From: Phyllobacterium pellucidum | Lineage (GTDB): Bacteria; Pseudomonadota; Alphaproteobacteria; Rhizobiales; Rhizobiaceae | Direction: 5' to 3' | Assembly (NCBI RefSeq): GCF_013327855.1 | Contig: NZ_JABUMX010000002.1 | Location: 310,001 to 374,000, forward strand | DNA length: 64,000 nt | Shown here: piece after piece, positions 1 to 9,098 of the stretch | Layout of the letters: every line of letters begins with the position of its first letter | How positions within the stretch are numbered: position 1 is the first letter of the stretch | Program-made: the position numbers and the translations under genes | Notes under the pieces: generated by a model | Seen by the model: only the letters and a program-made list of their open reading frames with translations | Databases searched by the model: none | Told to the model about the DNA's origin: nothing

Positions 1-705
1 CGCGTTGATGCGCCGCGCCCGGCCCGGTGAAACGACGCTGCCGCCATTGAGCGGATTGCGGCCGGCCGACGCGAGATAAAGTCCGGCATGGGCAAGCTGG
101 CGGCACGACATGGCGATAGCGCAATGGTGGAAATAGACCCCGAGGACATGCTCGACGGGATGATTGAGATTGCCGAAAGCGCGCATGAAATTGGCAAGCG
201 CAATGTTGCGGTAGCCGGTCTGCGTTTCGGAACGCGCAACGTTCTCGTCGATCGCGATGGTTTCATCATCGGCGACGTGGCGAATGAACTGCACGATTTC
301 GCCGATCGCCTCCCGCGGTTGATGCCCGGCAAGAACCACGTCCGCAACCGCGATAGCGCCCGCATTGATAAAGGGATTGCGCGGCTTCCCCTTCTCCTGC
401 TCCAGCTGGACGATGGAGTTGAAGGCATTGCCGGAAGGCTCACGCCCAACCCTCTTCCACAGCCCGTCGCCGATCTTGCCGAGCGCAAGCGTTAGCGTGA
501 AAACCTTGGAAATGCTCTGTATCGAGAAATTGGTTTCGGCATCGCCCGCGACATGGACTTTCCCGTCAACCGTTATCATGGCGATGCCGAACTGTTTCGG
601 GTCCACCGTCGCGAGTTCCGGAATGTAATCGGCAAGTTTGCCCTCACCGATGCGGCCGGAAAGGTCGCTGTAGACACTGTCGACGATAGCCTGAAGGTCG
701 GTCAT
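1..705 (-). CDS. glsA: Glutaminase, N-terminal part (runs off the window)
   Basis: Hydrolyses L-glutamine to glutamate and ammonia in the cytoplasm. Reading the minus strand from the ATG at 705 gives 235 codons with no stop up to base 1. Glutaminases of this beta-lactamase-like fold are about 310 residues, so roughly the last quarter lies outside the window. The SxxK active-site motif is visible as SISK within [12 protein letters not shown]. Other family-typical stretches are [12 protein letters not shown], which lies in the substrate pocket, and [15 protein letters not shown]. It lies downstream of rpsD on the same strand, separated by a strong terminator, so it is probably transcribed on its own. 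The identification is by motif and overall sequence; the missing C-terminus is only a window-edge effect. Confidence 0.9.
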   Translation of the reverse strand, partial: MTDLQAIVDSVYSDLSGRIGEGKLADYIPELATVDPKQFGIAMITVDGKVHVAGDAETNFSIQSISKVFTLTLALGKIGDGLWKRVGREPSGNAFNSIVQLEQEKGKPRNPFINAGAIAVADVVLAGHQPREAIGEIVQFIRHVADDETIAIDENVARSETQTGYRNIALANFMRAFGNLNHPVEHVLGVYFHHCAIAMSCRQLAHAGLYLASAGRNPLNGGSVVSPGRARRINA

Positions 706-721
706 GGCCGGACTCCGGTTG

Positions 722-758
722 AAAAAAAAGCCGCCGAGATTTCTCCGGGCGGCTTTTT
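722..758 (-). terminator. Rho-independent terminator of rpsD
   Basis: GCCGCC (730-735) pairs with GGCGGC (748-753) around a 12-base loop. The stem is flanked by a run of eight A on one side and five T on the other, so it can work in both directions. On the minus strand it lies just after the rpsD stop and ends in a long U run. Confidence 0.85.
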
Positions 759-775
759 CTGAAATTCAGAACTGA

Positions 776-1393
776 TTAACGCGAATAGAATTCGACGACC
801 AGGTTCGGTTCCATCTGTACAGCGTATGGCACGTCGGAGAAAGCCGGAACGCGGCTGTACTTGGCAACCATCTTGTTGTGATCGACTTCGAGATACTCGG
901 GAACATCGCGTTCAGCGAGCTGAACCGATTCCAGAACGATCACGAGCTGCTTCGACTTTTCGCGAACTTCAATGACGTCGCCAGCCTTGCAGATATAGGA
1001 CTGGATGTTCGTGCGGCGGCCGTTGACGTTGACGTGGCCGTGGTTGACGAACTGGCGCGCGGCGAAGATCGTCGGAACGAACTTGGCGCGGTAAACGATC
1101 GCGTCAAGACGCGACTCGAGCAAACCGATCAGCTGTTCGCCGGTATCGCCCTTGCGGCGTGCAGCTTCCTCATAGGTCTTGCGGAACTGCTTTTCCGAAA
1201 TGTCGCCGTAGAAACCCTTCAGCTTCTGCTTGGCGCGCAGCTGCACACCGAAGTCGGAAAGCTTGCTCTTGCGGCGCTGGCCATGCTGGCCCGGGCCGTA
1301 TTCGCGGCGGTTTACCGGGGACTTCGGACGGCCCCAGATGTTTTCGCCAAGACGGCGGTCAATTTTATACTTGGACGATTCGCGCTTGCTCAT
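776..1393 (-). CDS. rpsD: 30S ribosomal protein S4
   Basis: Primary 16S rRNA-binding protein that nucleates assembly of the small ribosomal subunit. The 205-residue product has the usual S4 length. It starts [20 protein letters not shown], carries the family stretch [10 protein letters not shown], and has the S4 RNA-binding domain at about residues 93-155 ([12 protein letters not shown], then [15 protein letters not shown]). The ATG at 1393 is preceded by an AAAGGA ribosome binding site; the reading frame stays open for 40 codons upstream, but that part does not resemble S4. As in many Hyphomicrobiales, rpsD stands alone, outside the main ribosomal protein operon. The 296 bases between it and the next gene upstream contain no recognisable gene. 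Confidence 0.97.
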   Translation of the reverse strand: MSKRESSKYKIDRRLGENIWGRPKSPVNRREYGPGQHGQRRKSKLSDFGVQLRAKQKLKGFYGDISEKQFRKTYEEAARRKGDTGEQLIGLLESRLDAIVYRAKFVPTIFAARQFVNHGHVNVNGRRTNIQSYICKAGDVIEVREKSKQLVIVLESVQLAERDVPEYLEVDHNKMVAKYSRVPAFSDVPYAVQMEPNLVVEFYSR

Positions 1394-1689
1394 CGCATTT
1401 CCTTTCAACAAATACGAACCGAAGCTCACGCGCCGGTTCAAGGAAACGCGCCCTCCTCTGCCTCCTTTGTGTGAAGACTGACAGAATGATTCACGCACGC
1501 ATTGCGAAATCACTCACGGGACACGTCAAATGAAACGCAGAGCCGTTGGGCCCTGCGCTGGGGTGGCTTCTAGTGGGAAGGGCCAGGGATGTCAAGCGGG
1601 GGCGCGCCTGTTTCAGCGGCTCACATTATTTGAAACCCATGGCCCGGTTGAGGCGTTAGGTTAGACGCTCAACAGGAGTAGAGCCGATA

Positions 1690-2691
1690 ATGACCCTATT
1701 CTCGCAGCATTCTCGCAGGTCCGTACTTCTTTTATCCTTCACCGCCCTTATCGCAAGCACAATGATCATCACGACGTCCGACGACGCCGATGCACGGCGC
1801 CGGCGTCCGCCCCGTGCGGTCACAACGGCAGCGCCACTGCCTGTCGTACCGCCAATCCCTGAATCCAATCCCCGGGCGGCACAATCGACCGAAGCGCCTA
1901 AACCGGAAGAGAAGCCCAAGGAGGAAATCCAGAAAGCGGATCCCGAAACGCCGGTTCCTTCGCAAAAACCTGCTGCAGGGGAAAGCAAGCCCGAACCAGC
2001 GTCGAAGCCCGACGTGAAAGCTGGAGAGCAACTGGGGCCCAATCCGCTGCCAAAACCGGAAGAAACCGGCAAAAACACCGAGAAGGGCGATCAGGAAGAG
2101 AGTGTTGAAAAAGTCGATCCCTCCATCTCGCCGGACCGTGTCTACCAGAACGCCTGTCCAGCGTTGATGAACGGGGAAGTCGAGGGCTCACTCATACCGC
2201 CATTGTCGGAGGGCATCTGCGGCGAACGTTCGCCTTTGAAGATTACGGCGATCGGCAAGGACAATCCGGTGAAATTTGCGGCCGCCATCACCACCAACTG
2301 CGCAATGGCCGGTTCGCTGGCGAATTGGATCATCGAGGTGCAGGCGGAAGCCCAGAAGGATTTCGGAGCGGAAATCGAAAGCATCACCACCGGCTCAGAC
2401 TATCAGTGCCGCAAGGTAAACAACGGGCATAAGGGCCGTGTTTCGGAGCATGCCTTTGCCAATGCCCTCGATATCGTCGCGTTCAAGTTCAAGAATGGGA
2501 AAAAGACGGAACTCGGTACAGGCTGGAAGGGATCGCCCGAGGAACAGACATTCTGGCGCGCCTTGCACAAGGCAAGCTGCGAGCGCTTCATGACCGTCAT
2601 CGGCCCCGACGGTGATGCCGCACACCAGGGCAATCTGCACCTCGATCAGGGCTGTCACGGAAAGAAGTGCGAGGCGCGCATCTGTCAGTAA
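1690..2691 (+). CDS. Extensin-like C-terminal domain protein, exported
   Basis: A 333-residue exported protein of unknown biochemical role that belongs to the bacterial extensin-like family (Extensin-like_C). A signal peptide or anchor covers about residues 1-35, followed by basic RRRRPPR. A long Pro/Glu/Lys-rich linker with many PKPEE-like repeats runs to about residue 145. The conserved domain begins near NACPALM and contains the family-typical stretches TTNCAMAG, SEHAFANALDI and HLDQGCHGKKC, with several paired cysteines. An AGGAG motif lies 11 bases before the ATG. The His/Asp arrangement of this domain recalls peptidoglycan-active folds, so a cell wall role is plausible but only inferred. 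It converges on the DUF3008 gene. Confidence 0.85.
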   Translation: MTLFSQHSRRSVLLLSFTALIASTMIITTSDDADARRRRPPRAVTTAAPLPVVPPIPESNPRAAQSTEAPKPEEKPKEEIQKADPETPVPSQKPAAGESKPEPASKPDVKAGEQLGPNPLPKPEETGKNTEKGDQEESVEKVDPSISPDRVYQNACPALMNGEVEGSLIPPLSEGICGERSPLKITAIGKDNPVKFAAAITTNCAMAGSLANWIIEVQAEAQKDFGAEIESITTGSDYQCRKVNNGHKGRVSEHAFANALDIVAFKFKNGKKTELGTGWKGSPEEQTFWRALHKASCERFMTVIGPDGDAAHQGNLHLDQGCHGKKCEARICQ

Positions 2692-2709
2692 GAAACGCGC
2701 CTCGATCTA

Positions 2710-2898
2710 TCACTCGCTGGTTTTCTTCTTCGGCAGACCCTTGCGCTTGGTTTCGGCAAATTCTTCCAGCTGCTTTTCGCTCATCGAGTCATACATGCTC
2801 TTCGAGGCACCCTGGAGTTCGCTCTTCTTGGTTTCTCCGCGCTTTGCCGAAAGCGCAGCACCAGCGGCCTTTTGCTGGGCTTGGGATTTTGCGGGCAT
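2710..2898 (-). CDS. DUF3008 family small basic protein
   Basis: A 62-residue protein, MPAKSQAQQKAAGAALSAKR at its start, strongly Lys/Ala/Ser-rich and ending KGLPKKKTSE. It matches the small DUF3008 family of proteobacteria, whose role is not known. The start at 2898 is preceded by GGGAGAAA at good spacing. The open frame extends upstream, but the upstream part is Ser/Arg-rich and looks non-coding. No signal peptide or membrane segment is seen; the composition suggests a cytosolic, possibly nucleic acid-associated or disordered protein. Confidence 0.8.
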   Translation of the reverse strand: MPAKSQAQQKAAGAALSAKRGETKKSELQGASKSMYDSMSEKQLEEFAETKRKGLPKKKTSE

Positions 2899-2990
2899 CG
2901 GATTTCTCCCTGTGGGTGGTTGCACAAGGAAAGAAACGCAAGCGCTATGGCTCGGTTCCACGTTCACATTTCCGCTGACTTGGAAAGTAT

Positions 2991-3014
2991 GAAGGGGGCA
3001 CGCTGGCCCCCTTC
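2991..3014 (-). terminator. Hairpin terminator downstream of the DUF992 gene
   Basis: A perfect 9-bp stem, GAAGGGGGC (2991-2999) with GCCCCCTTC (3006-3014), around a 6-base loop. It lies 20 bases past the stop of the DUF992 gene. The U tract is imperfect (TTCATACTTT). Confidence 0.65.
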
Positions 3015-3034
3015 GTTCACCTCTGGCTAATCGG

Positions 3035-3574
3035 TTAGCTGCGATGCTTTTGCTTCTTGACCGGCTTGGCTCCTTCCACCGGCTCCAGCGACAGACTGCT
3101 GACGCCGACAGCAACGTTGAAACCTTGCGTTCCTTCGGTGCTGAACGGCTGCAGGCCGATATTCTTGTTGGATCCGCCGATAAGGGCATTGGCGCCAAGG
3201 CCGAGCCCGACGGAAGCACCCGCCGACACGCCGACATACTTGCCGGCAAGCGCATTGGCACCCGGCTTATTGTCCGCTGTCGTCACAACGGTCCAGCTCA
3301 GATACGTTTTTTGCGTTATGCCGAGGTCAAGGCCGAGTTTACCGAGGCGGCCCTTGTAGTTTTCAACCGAACCGTCGCGATGCTTGTAGGCACAGTTGAT
3401 CGCCTTGTTCGACCCGAAAACCAGCCCGACGCCGCCATCGACCTGGCACGACAGGATTCCGATATGGGTTGCTTTCGCTGGTGTTTCGGCTTTCGTCGTC
3501 TTGGCAGTTGCTGCGATGGTGCCACCGGTAAGGGCGGTCGCCGCCACAATGAGCGCCGGAATGAATCGTACCAT
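3035..3574 (-). CDS. DUF992 domain protein, periplasmic
   Basis: A 179-residue protein with a cleavable signal peptide (MVRFIPALIVAATALTGGTI). The mature part has the DUF992 pattern typical of Hyphomicrobiales: IGILSCQVDGGVGLVFGSNK, a second Cys in INCAYKH, then a glycine-rich region with repeated GVSAGASVGLGLGANAL-type segments suggesting beta structure. The C-terminus is basic (KKQKHRS). Its function is not established. It has its own terminator and lies between the DUF3008 gene and the HxlR regulator on the same strand with wide spacing, so it is probably monocistronic. Confidence 0.85.
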   Translation of the reverse strand: MVRFIPALIVAATALTGGTIAATAKTTKAETPAKATHIGILSCQVDGGVGLVFGSNKAINCAYKHRDGSVENYKGRLGKLGLDLGITQKTYLSWTVVTTADNKPGANALAGKYVGVSAGASVGLGLGANALIGGSNKNIGLQPFSTEGTQGFNVAVGVSSLSLEPVEGAKPVKKQKHRS

Positions 3575-3739
3575 AATTGTCTTTCTCCGTTGATCTTAAT
3601 GAAATCACTATCGGCACATGACGCGCCTCAATGAACCATTCCCCGGAAAATCCCGAGGGCTGCCTTAAACGTTCACATGATTGGATGGTTCCGGCGGCCG
3701 TGCAACCAATTTCGCAATTGGCGCAGCAATTGCCGTGTG

Positions 3740-4156
3740 TCAGCCTATTGGCGCCGCGTCGAACACCTTGCGCGCGTCCCTGAGATTGTCACGGTTTTTT
3801 ACCGCCCATTCGCCAAGCGCCCCGATCGGCACCGCAATCGAATGGCCCATCGGCGTCAGCGCGTAGGTAACTTCCGGCGGCGAGGTTGGCTTGACCGTCC
3901 GCAACACAAGCCCTTCGCGCTCGAGCGAACGCAACGTTACCGTCAGCATGCGCTGCGAAATACCCTCGATCATTCGCCGCAGCACATTGAAGCGACGCGG
4001 TCCTGCCTGGAGATTGATGATTGTTAGCAGGCTCCACGAATCGCCGATAATATCCAGCACCTCGCGCATCGGACATGAACCGCTGCCGTCCGATTCCATT
4101 GCCGCCATGGAAGCGAGAAGCGGCGTCTTGCCTTCGGTTTTCGCGTGAATGCTCAT
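3740..4156 (-). CDS. HxlR family transcriptional regulator
   Basis: A winged helix-turn-helix regulator of the HxlR type, 138 residues from the ATG at 4156. The hallmark CPMREVLDIIGDSWS begins with Cys28, the residue that senses oxidants or electrophiles in the HypR/QorR branch. The family stretches RRFNVLRRMIEGISQRML and LERE follow, with a wing ending YALTPMGHSI. An AAGGA lies 10 bases before this start. An in-frame ATG at 4246 would add 30 residues but would put the start only 2 bases from the palindrome at 4249-4269. It is divergent from the NAD(P)-binding protein gene, the usual layout for an HxlR regulator and its target, so the partner is the likely regulated gene. Confidence 0.88.
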   Translation of the reverse strand: MSIHAKTEGKTPLLASMAAMESDGSGSCPMREVLDIIGDSWSLLTIINLQAGPRRFNVLRRMIEGISQRMLTVTLRSLEREGLVLRTVKPTSPPEVTYALTPMGHSIAVPIGALGEWAVKNRDNLRDARKVFDAAPIG

Positions 4157-4248
4157 GCGCTCGATGTCCTTGCTGTGGCGGGCGGTTACCTGGATGTGCC
4201 CTGAAACGGAAAAAGTGCGTTCTTCCCAATTCATGTTTCCTAGCATAG

Positions 4249-4269
4249 GTAGTTATCAATCGTAACTAC
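4249..4269. promoter_or_regulatory. Probable HxlR operator
   Basis: A perfect inverted repeat, GTAGTTA (4249-4255) and TAACTAC (4263-4269), with a 7-base spacer. It sits between the divergent hxlR-type gene and the NAD(P)-binding oxidoreductase gene. Arm length, spacer and position fit HxlR operators. Confidence 0.65.
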
Positions 4270-4303
4270 AAAACGATGCGTACCCGCATCAAAGGAGCAT
4301 CCC

Positions 4304-4945
4304 ATGAAAATCGCATTGATTGGCGCCACCGGTTTCGTCGGCACGCAGATCCTGAAAGAGGCTTCGTCGCGCGGTCATGTCGTGACGGCGCTGGTACGCA
4401 ACGTCGACAAGGTAGAGAAGCGCGATGGCATCAAGGCTGTGGAAGCGGACGCGCTCAACACCGCCGATCTCGCAGCCAAGCTGAAGGGAAACGACATCGT
4501 CATATCAGCCTATAATCCCGGCTGGGACAATCCCGATATCAAGGCCGTCCATATCGCTGGCAGCAAATCGATCACCGAAGCGACGAAACAGGCCGGCATC
4601 AAGCGACTGATCGTGGTCGGTGGTGCCGGTAGCCTGCGTGCGCCAGACGGTTCCCAGTTCGTCGATGGCGCGGCGTTCCCGGCAGAGTACAAGGAGGGCG
4701 CTTTGGGTGCACGCCAGGCACTCGAGGATCTTCGCAGCGAAACCGCACTTGACTGGACCTTTGTCTCGCCGCCCTTCACGCTTGTTCCCGGCGAGCGGAC
4801 CGGCAAATACCGCCAAGGCAAGGACGAGCCTGTCTTTGGAGCCGACGGCAAGAGCACGATCAGCACCAGCGACCTGGCGGTGGCAATTCTCGACGAGGCT
4901 GAAAAGCCGGCGCACGCGCACGAGCGCTTTACCGTCGGCTATTGA
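4304..4945 (+). CDS. NAD(P)-binding (NmrA/YwnB-like) oxidoreductase
   Basis: An atypical short-chain dehydrogenase-like protein of 213 residues with an N-terminal Rossmann motif GATGFVG (residues 7-13), then a [11 protein letters not shown] segment in the cofactor-specificity position and VVGGAGSL after strand 4. The family (YwnB/NmrA-like) includes quinone or flavin reductases and redox sensors; the substrate here is unknown. A GGAG ribosome binding site precedes the ATG. Across the palindrome at 4249-4269 it is divergent from an HxlR regulator, so control by electrophile or redox stress is a reasonable inference. It is followed by an LLM flavin monooxygenase gene in the same direction, which may belong to the same response. 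Confidence 0.85.
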   Translation: MKIALIGATGFVGTQILKEASSRGHVVTALVRNVDKVEKRDGIKAVEADALNTADLAAKLKGNDIVISAYNPGWDNPDIKAVHIAGSKSITEATKQAGIKRLIVVGGAGSLRAPDGSQFVDGAAFPAEYKEGALGARQALEDLRSETALDWTFVSPPFTLVPGERTGKYRQGKDEPVFGADGKSTISTSDLAVAILDEAEKPAHAHERFTVGY

Positions 4946-4958
4946 CCGCACGCGGCGT

Positions 4959-4985
4959 GCGTGGCGTTGCTTTCAGGCGCCACGC
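4959..4985 (+). terminator. Possible terminator after the NAD(P)-binding protein gene
   Basis: An 8-bp stem, GCGTGGCG (4959-4966) with CGCCACGC (4978-4985), and an 11-base loop. A T5 run follows only about 15 bases later, so termination is uncertain. If active it would separate this gene from the monooxygenase gene. Confidence 0.4.
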
Positions 4986-5090
4986 GCCCCGCCAGTATCC
5001 TTTTTGTGCCTCGGACACCGTGATGTGCGTTCTTCACAGAACCACTTTCTGTGCTTACCTGTGCGACAAGGTTTGAACGAGGCGTCAAAA

Positions 5091-6137
5091 ATGGAACTTG
5101 GTATTTATACATTTGCCGGGATGAGTCCCGACCCTGCAACCGGCGTCGCCATCAGCGCGCACCAGCGCATGCAGAATCTCCTCGAGGAGATGGAACTGGC
5201 CGACCAGGTAGGGCTCGACGTCTTTAGCATCGGCGAACATCATCGGCCGGACTTCGTCATCTCGACACCGGCCGTGGCTCTCGCAGCCGGTGCGGCGCGC
5301 ACCCGGAACATCCGCCTGACGAGTGCCGTCACGGTGCTGAGTTCCGACGACCCGGTGCGGGTATTTCAGGAGTATGCGACGCTCGATCTGATTTCCTCCG
5401 GGCGCGCCGAGATCATGGCCGGCCGGGGCTCCTTCATCGAATCCTTTCCGCTCTTCGGTTATGATCTCAATGACTACGATGAACTCTTTGCGGAGAAACT
5501 CGACCTTCTGCTCAAGCTGCGGGGCAGCGAGCGTGTAACTTGGAAGGGCAATTTGCGCGCTTCTCTGAACGATCTCGGCGTCTATCCGCGCCCATTGCAA
5601 AATCCCCTGCCCGTGTGGATTGCCGTGGGCGGGACGCCGCAATCGGTGATCCGCGCGGGAACGCTCGGTCTCCCGCTTGCCGTCGCTATCATCGGCGGCG
5701 AGCCGCATCGTTTTGCGCCGCTGGTCGAACTCTACCGCGAGGCGGGAGCCAAGGCCGGCCATTCCCCGGACAAACTCAAGGTCAGCATCAACTCGCACGG
5801 TTATGTTGCCGCGACATCGCAGGCTGCCTCCGACGAGTACTGGCCGTCCTATGAAGTCGTGATGAACAAGATCGGCCGCGAACGCGGCTGGCCGCCGAGC
5901 AATCGCGCCCAGTATGAAGCCGGCCGCACCATGCGCGGTGCCTTGCTTGTCGGCTCGCCTCAGGAAGTGATCGACAAGATCATGCTGCAGCATACCTATT
6001 TCAGGCATGACCGCTTCATGCTGCAGATCGATCTCGGCAGCCTGCCACACATAAACACCCTGAAGGCTATCGAACTTTACGGGACCGAAGTCGCACCGGT
6101 CATCCGCAAGGAGCTTGGCGGCGCGAAGCCATCTTGA
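5091..6137 (+). CDS. LLM class flavin-dependent oxidoreductase
   Basis: Bacterial luciferase-like monooxygenase of 348 residues, using FMN or F420 type cofactors in a TIM barrel. Characteristic features are the N-terminal [10 protein letters not shown] strand, the [12 protein letters not shown]-like segment (here [16 protein letters not shown]) with the conserved Glu-His, the [20 protein letters not shown] region, and [15 protein letters not shown]. The overall form fits the subfamily described as Atu2307/SP_0267-like. The ATG at 5091 follows an AACGAGG ribosome binding site; the frame is open upstream, overlapping the previous gene, but that part is shadow sequence. The substrate is unknown. 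The gene lies downstream of the HxlR-linked oxidoreductase. Confidence 0.9.
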   Translation: MELGIYTFAGMSPDPATGVAISAHQRMQNLLEEMELADQVGLDVFSIGEHHRPDFVISTPAVALAAGAARTRNIRLTSAVTVLSSDDPVRVFQEYATLDLISSGRAEIMAGRGSFIESFPLFGYDLNDYDELFAEKLDLLLKLRGSERVTWKGNLRASLNDLGVYPRPLQNPLPVWIAVGGTPQSVIRAGTLGLPLAVAIIGGEPHRFAPLVELYREAGAKAGHSPDKLKVSINSHGYVAATSQAASDEYWPSYEVVMNKIGRERGWPPSNRAQYEAGRTMRGALLVGSPQEVIDKIMLQHTYFRHDRFMLQIDLGSLPHINTLKAIELYGTEVAPVIRKELGGAKPS

Positions 6138-6147
6138 GGAGGTTGCA

Positions 6148-7371
6148 TTAGCGATGCTCGATCGACAGCAGCGTATCAACCGCCCATTGCTTTAAACCGG
6201 GGTCGTCCATCAGGATAAAAAGGTAGGTCACACCGTCCCTCGCAACGGCGCAGCCCTCGAGCCATTGATCGGTCTTGCCGTCTTCTTGTTTCTTGTAGTT
6301 CCATATGCCGTAAAAGCTGAGCTTGTCCTTGACGACTGAAACATCGAGCTTGCCGGTAAACCCCTCCGGCGGGCGGCGGTCATCATGTTCGATGGTCGTC
6401 GCGGCCGGCACGACGATGCAGCCGATACTCTTGAACACATTCTGTTTGAAACGATCGTTCCAGCCCAGAATGAAATGTCCGGGCAGCCTTATCCACCAAT
6501 TATCGTCAAAGGGTTGCGGTCGTGGATAGCGCAGATAGCCCATGCCGGGCGGCCTCGGCCACGTCTTCGACCGGCTCGCAGTCTCAAATGCGGCGACATT
6601 CAACTTCTTGTCTGTCTCGAGGCGTGGTTCTTCCCTTGCGATCTTGATGAGTTCCGAGAGCACTTGAATGAAAAGCGCTTCATACTGGTCGATCGGGCCA
6701 CGCCAGGGGAACGAGCGCCACAACATCGCCTCCGCCAGTCCAAAAGCAGCCCGCGCGGGCAGGCCGAAATCCCACCAGGGAAAAAAGTTGTCAGCCTCGC
6801 CCTTGAAGCCAAAGAAATCCACGTCGCGTGGGCCGCGAACTGTCATGATCCGGTCCTTGAAAACATCAAGCGCTTCGCGTGCTGACAGGGAAAGCGACAG
6901 CGGGCCGTGCTTGCTGGCGCTGCTGCGCTCAACGACGACTTTCGAGACCGAGTTGAAATAAACGCTCATGTGGGTCTGGAGGACATCGTAATTTCGGTCC
7001 ATCCAATACTGGGTGTCGTCGCTGAATTCCTCATCCTGCGTGACAACAAGTTTTTCCTGTTCGACCAATTCGTCCAGCAAGGCCACGAGATAATCATGAT
7101 AACCCGGGCCGGTTGCCACCGTCGCCGCCGAGAAATTAACCCGGGCGCCGTCTTGGTAGAAATGCACATCCTCGTCCGTCGGCAAGATCGAGCAACTTGA
7201 CCTCGCCTTGCCGTCATCACCCTCGGCAGTGATGACAGCCAGCGGTCCCAAAGTCGGCTCCTTGCGCGCCAACAGGCAAAACTTGCGGGCGAGATCCTTG
7301 GCGCTTGGCCGCTGCTTTGAAGATTTGATCTTTTCTTGGCGAGAGAGGACGAGTCCCAGAATAATGCTCAC
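6148..7371 (-). CDS. Protein of unknown family
   Basis: I do not recognise this protein. From the GTG at 7371 it has 407 residues; GAGGG lies 5 bases upstream of that codon. The frame is open to an ATG at 7587, giving up to 479 residues, but the added part looks non-coding. A short hydrophobic start (SIILGLVL) is followed by a basic stretch and then a soluble-looking body rich in Trp, Phe and Asp. Notable segments are QYWMDRNYDVLQTHMSVYF, FFPWWDFGLPARAAFGLAEA and NWWIRLPGHFILGWNDRF. There are few cysteines and no obvious catalytic motif. It ends 10 bases from the convergent monooxygenase gene and follows the EF-hand-like gene on the same strand. Confidence 0.6.
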   Translation of the reverse strand: MSIILGLVLSRQEKIKSSKQRPSAKDLARKFCLLARKEPTLGPLAVITAEGDDGKARSSCSILPTDEDVHFYQDGARVNFSAATVATGPGYHDYLVALLDELVEQEKLVVTQDEEFSDDTQYWMDRNYDVLQTHMSVYFNSVSKVVVERSSASKHGPLSLSLSAREALDVFKDRIMTVRGPRDVDFFGFKGEADNFFPWWDFGLPARAAFGLAEAMLWRSFPWRGPIDQYEALFIQVLSELIKIAREEPRLETDKKLNVAAFETASRSKTWPRPPGMGYLRYPRPQPFDDNWWIRLPGHFILGWNDRFKQNVFKSIGCIVVPAATTIEHDDRRPPEGFTGKLDVSVVKDKLSFYGIWNYKKQEDGKTDQWLEGCAVARDGVTYLFILMDDPGLKQWAVDTLLSIEHR

Positions 7372-7637
7372 GAAAGCCCTCGGCGATATTGGAAAGCGTT
7401 GTATCTGATCGGCAGTCTCGGCGGCGGGGGCGCGGAGCGCTGTGAAAAAACCCGCCGGCACGCAGGTGCTATGAATATTGCAAATGAAGGATCGGCGCGC
7501 AGCGACCGATGGAACTGGAAGGTGTCGCGGAGGGTCATGCCGTCCGGCACGGACTATCGCCACCACTTCCACTTTTATCGCCACCATTTTCAGGCAGAGT
7601 GAGAATTGAAGAGGGGCCGCCTCATTGGCAGCCCTGT

Positions 7638-8081
7638 TTATTCGATGATCTGGATTGGCGAATTGTCCACCGGTTTTGGTGGCTCGGTGGTTTTCCCTTT
7701 TTTCTTCGGGGCAACGCTCGGCTCTGCAGTCCGCGCCACGGGGGAGCGGGCATCCATGAACGATTGGATTTCGTTGAGACCGACCGTATCGCCATTGCCT
7801 CGGCTGATTTCATCAAAGTGGTCGGCGATGAAGCCCCAACCGGCATCCTTTGCCTGTTGTGCGGTCAAGCGGCCCGAGGGGCCGGCCGCCGCCTCGAACT
7901 GCCTCTTCAACCGCTGATCGAGTTCCTTCTGAATGTTCTGCGGCGTCATCGGCGTACGCACCGTGCCAGGCGAATCGGGCGGTGGGAAGCCCAGTTTCTC
8001 GCCCGCACTCGCAGGCGAGAAGAATAGGATGCTGGCGGCAATTGCCAACATCATCCCCGATAGAAGTTCGACAGATCGCAT
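7638..8081 (-). CDS. Exported protein with EF-hand-like motif
   Basis: A 147-residue protein with a signal peptide ending near FFSPASA. The middle holds a stretch resembling an EF-hand pair: AKDAGWGFIADHFDEISRGN followed by GDTVGLNEIQSFMDAR, with Asp/Asn/Gly in loop positions and a downstream Glu. This suggests calcium or general divalent cation binding in the periplasm. The C-terminus is Pro/Lys-rich and probably flexible. The ATG at 8081 is preceded by GGGAG six bases away and gives a better signal peptide than the upstream start at 8099. The gene upstream of the unrecognised protein lies on the same strand, but a 266-base gap makes an operon uncertain. Confidence 0.7.
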   Translation of the reverse strand: MRSVELLSGMMLAIAASILFFSPASAGEKLGFPPPDSPGTVRTPMTPQNIQKELDQRLKRQFEAAAGPSGRLTAQQAKDAGWGFIADHFDEISRGNGDTVGLNEIQSFMDARSPVARTAEPSVAPKKKGKTTEPPKPVDNSPIQIIE

Positions 8082-8249
8082 AAAATACTCCCAGTCCAAT
8101 GCAATAGATGGGCGCGGTTATGTTTCGCCCAAATGGTATCACCAATGGCAACTCGATAAACGCGAGCCTAGGAGCGCAGTAACGCCTGGTCAATTATTCG
8201 AAAGTTCAACACGCCCGTTTTTTCAACGCCGCGCAACATGGCCTATGCT

Positions 8250-9098
8250 TTAGGCGAAAGTGGCGGAGTTGCCGTCCGAAACCAATTGCAATCCAAGATT
8301 GGTGTCGAGACCGAACCCCTGCATCAGGCGGCGCGTGGAGAAATCTGGATTGCCCGATGTGAACATGGCAAAATCGTCGCCGTGTTCGGGTTCTTCGCCG
8401 GTACCGTTGACCTTGAGCAATGAAAGACCACGGCGAGCAATGGCCTCGGCGGGATCGAGCCAGTCGACCGGCCATGGAGCGAGCCGGCGAAAGACGTTTG
8501 CGAGGAAAGGATAATGGGTGCAGGCGAGGACGACGATGTCCGTCCGCTTGCCGTCCCGTTCGTAGAAGCAGGGGGCAATCTCCTGCCTGATTTCGGCATC
8601 GTCGACGAATTCCCCGCGAATATGGGCTTCCGCCAGGCGGGCCAGGCTCTGGCTGCCAACAAGACGCACGTGGCATTGCGAGGCAAACGACTGGATAAGG
8701 TCGCGTGTATAGGCGCGCCGAACCGTTCCGGGTGTTGCAAGGACGCTCACGAGGCCCGACGAAGTCCGCTCGGCGGCTGGCTTGATGGCCGGTACCGTTC
8801 CGACAAAGGGGACGCCCGGATAGGCTCTGCGCAGATCGTCGAGCACGAGCGTCGATGCCGTATTGCAGGCGATGATTGCGATTTCGGGGTCGAATTTCGC
8901 GATCAGTCCACCGAAGAGTTCAACGATGCGCTCGCATAAGGCCGCCTCCTCCCAATCGCCGTAGGGAAAGCCGGCATCATCCGCGATATAGACAAAGCGC
9001 CGGTCTGGCATCAGAACCCTCGCCTCGCGCAGAACGGTGAGGCCGCCAATGCCGCTGTCGAAGACAAGGATCGGTCGGTCGGCGACCCGCTCATTCAT
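8250..9098 (-). CDS. murI: Glutamate racemase
   Basis: Converts L-glutamate to D-glutamate for peptidoglycan precursors in the cytoplasm. The 282-residue product has the racemase signatures: [11 protein letters not shown] near the N-terminus with the catalytic Asp, the first catalytic cysteine in ACNTAST and the second in LACTHYPFL. The start at 9098 overlaps the end of trmJ by 8 bases (ATGAATGA), indicating translational coupling; an upstream extension of the frame falls inside trmJ and looks like shadow sequence. Linkage to an RNA methyltransferase is seen in related genomes. Confidence 0.95.
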   Translation of the reverse strand: MNERVADRPILVFDSGIGGLTVLREARVLMPDRRFVYIADDAGFPYGDWEEAALCERIVELFGGLIAKFDPEIAIIACNTASTLVLDDLRRAYPGVPFVGTVPAIKPAAERTSSGLVSVLATPGTVRRAYTRDLIQSFASQCHVRLVGSQSLARLAEAHIRGEFVDDAEIRQEIAPCFYERDGKRTDIVVLACTHYPFLANVFRRLAPWPVDWLDPAEAIARRGLSLLKVNGTGEEPEHGDDFAMFTSGNPDFSTRRLMQGFGLDTNLGLQLVSDGNSATFA

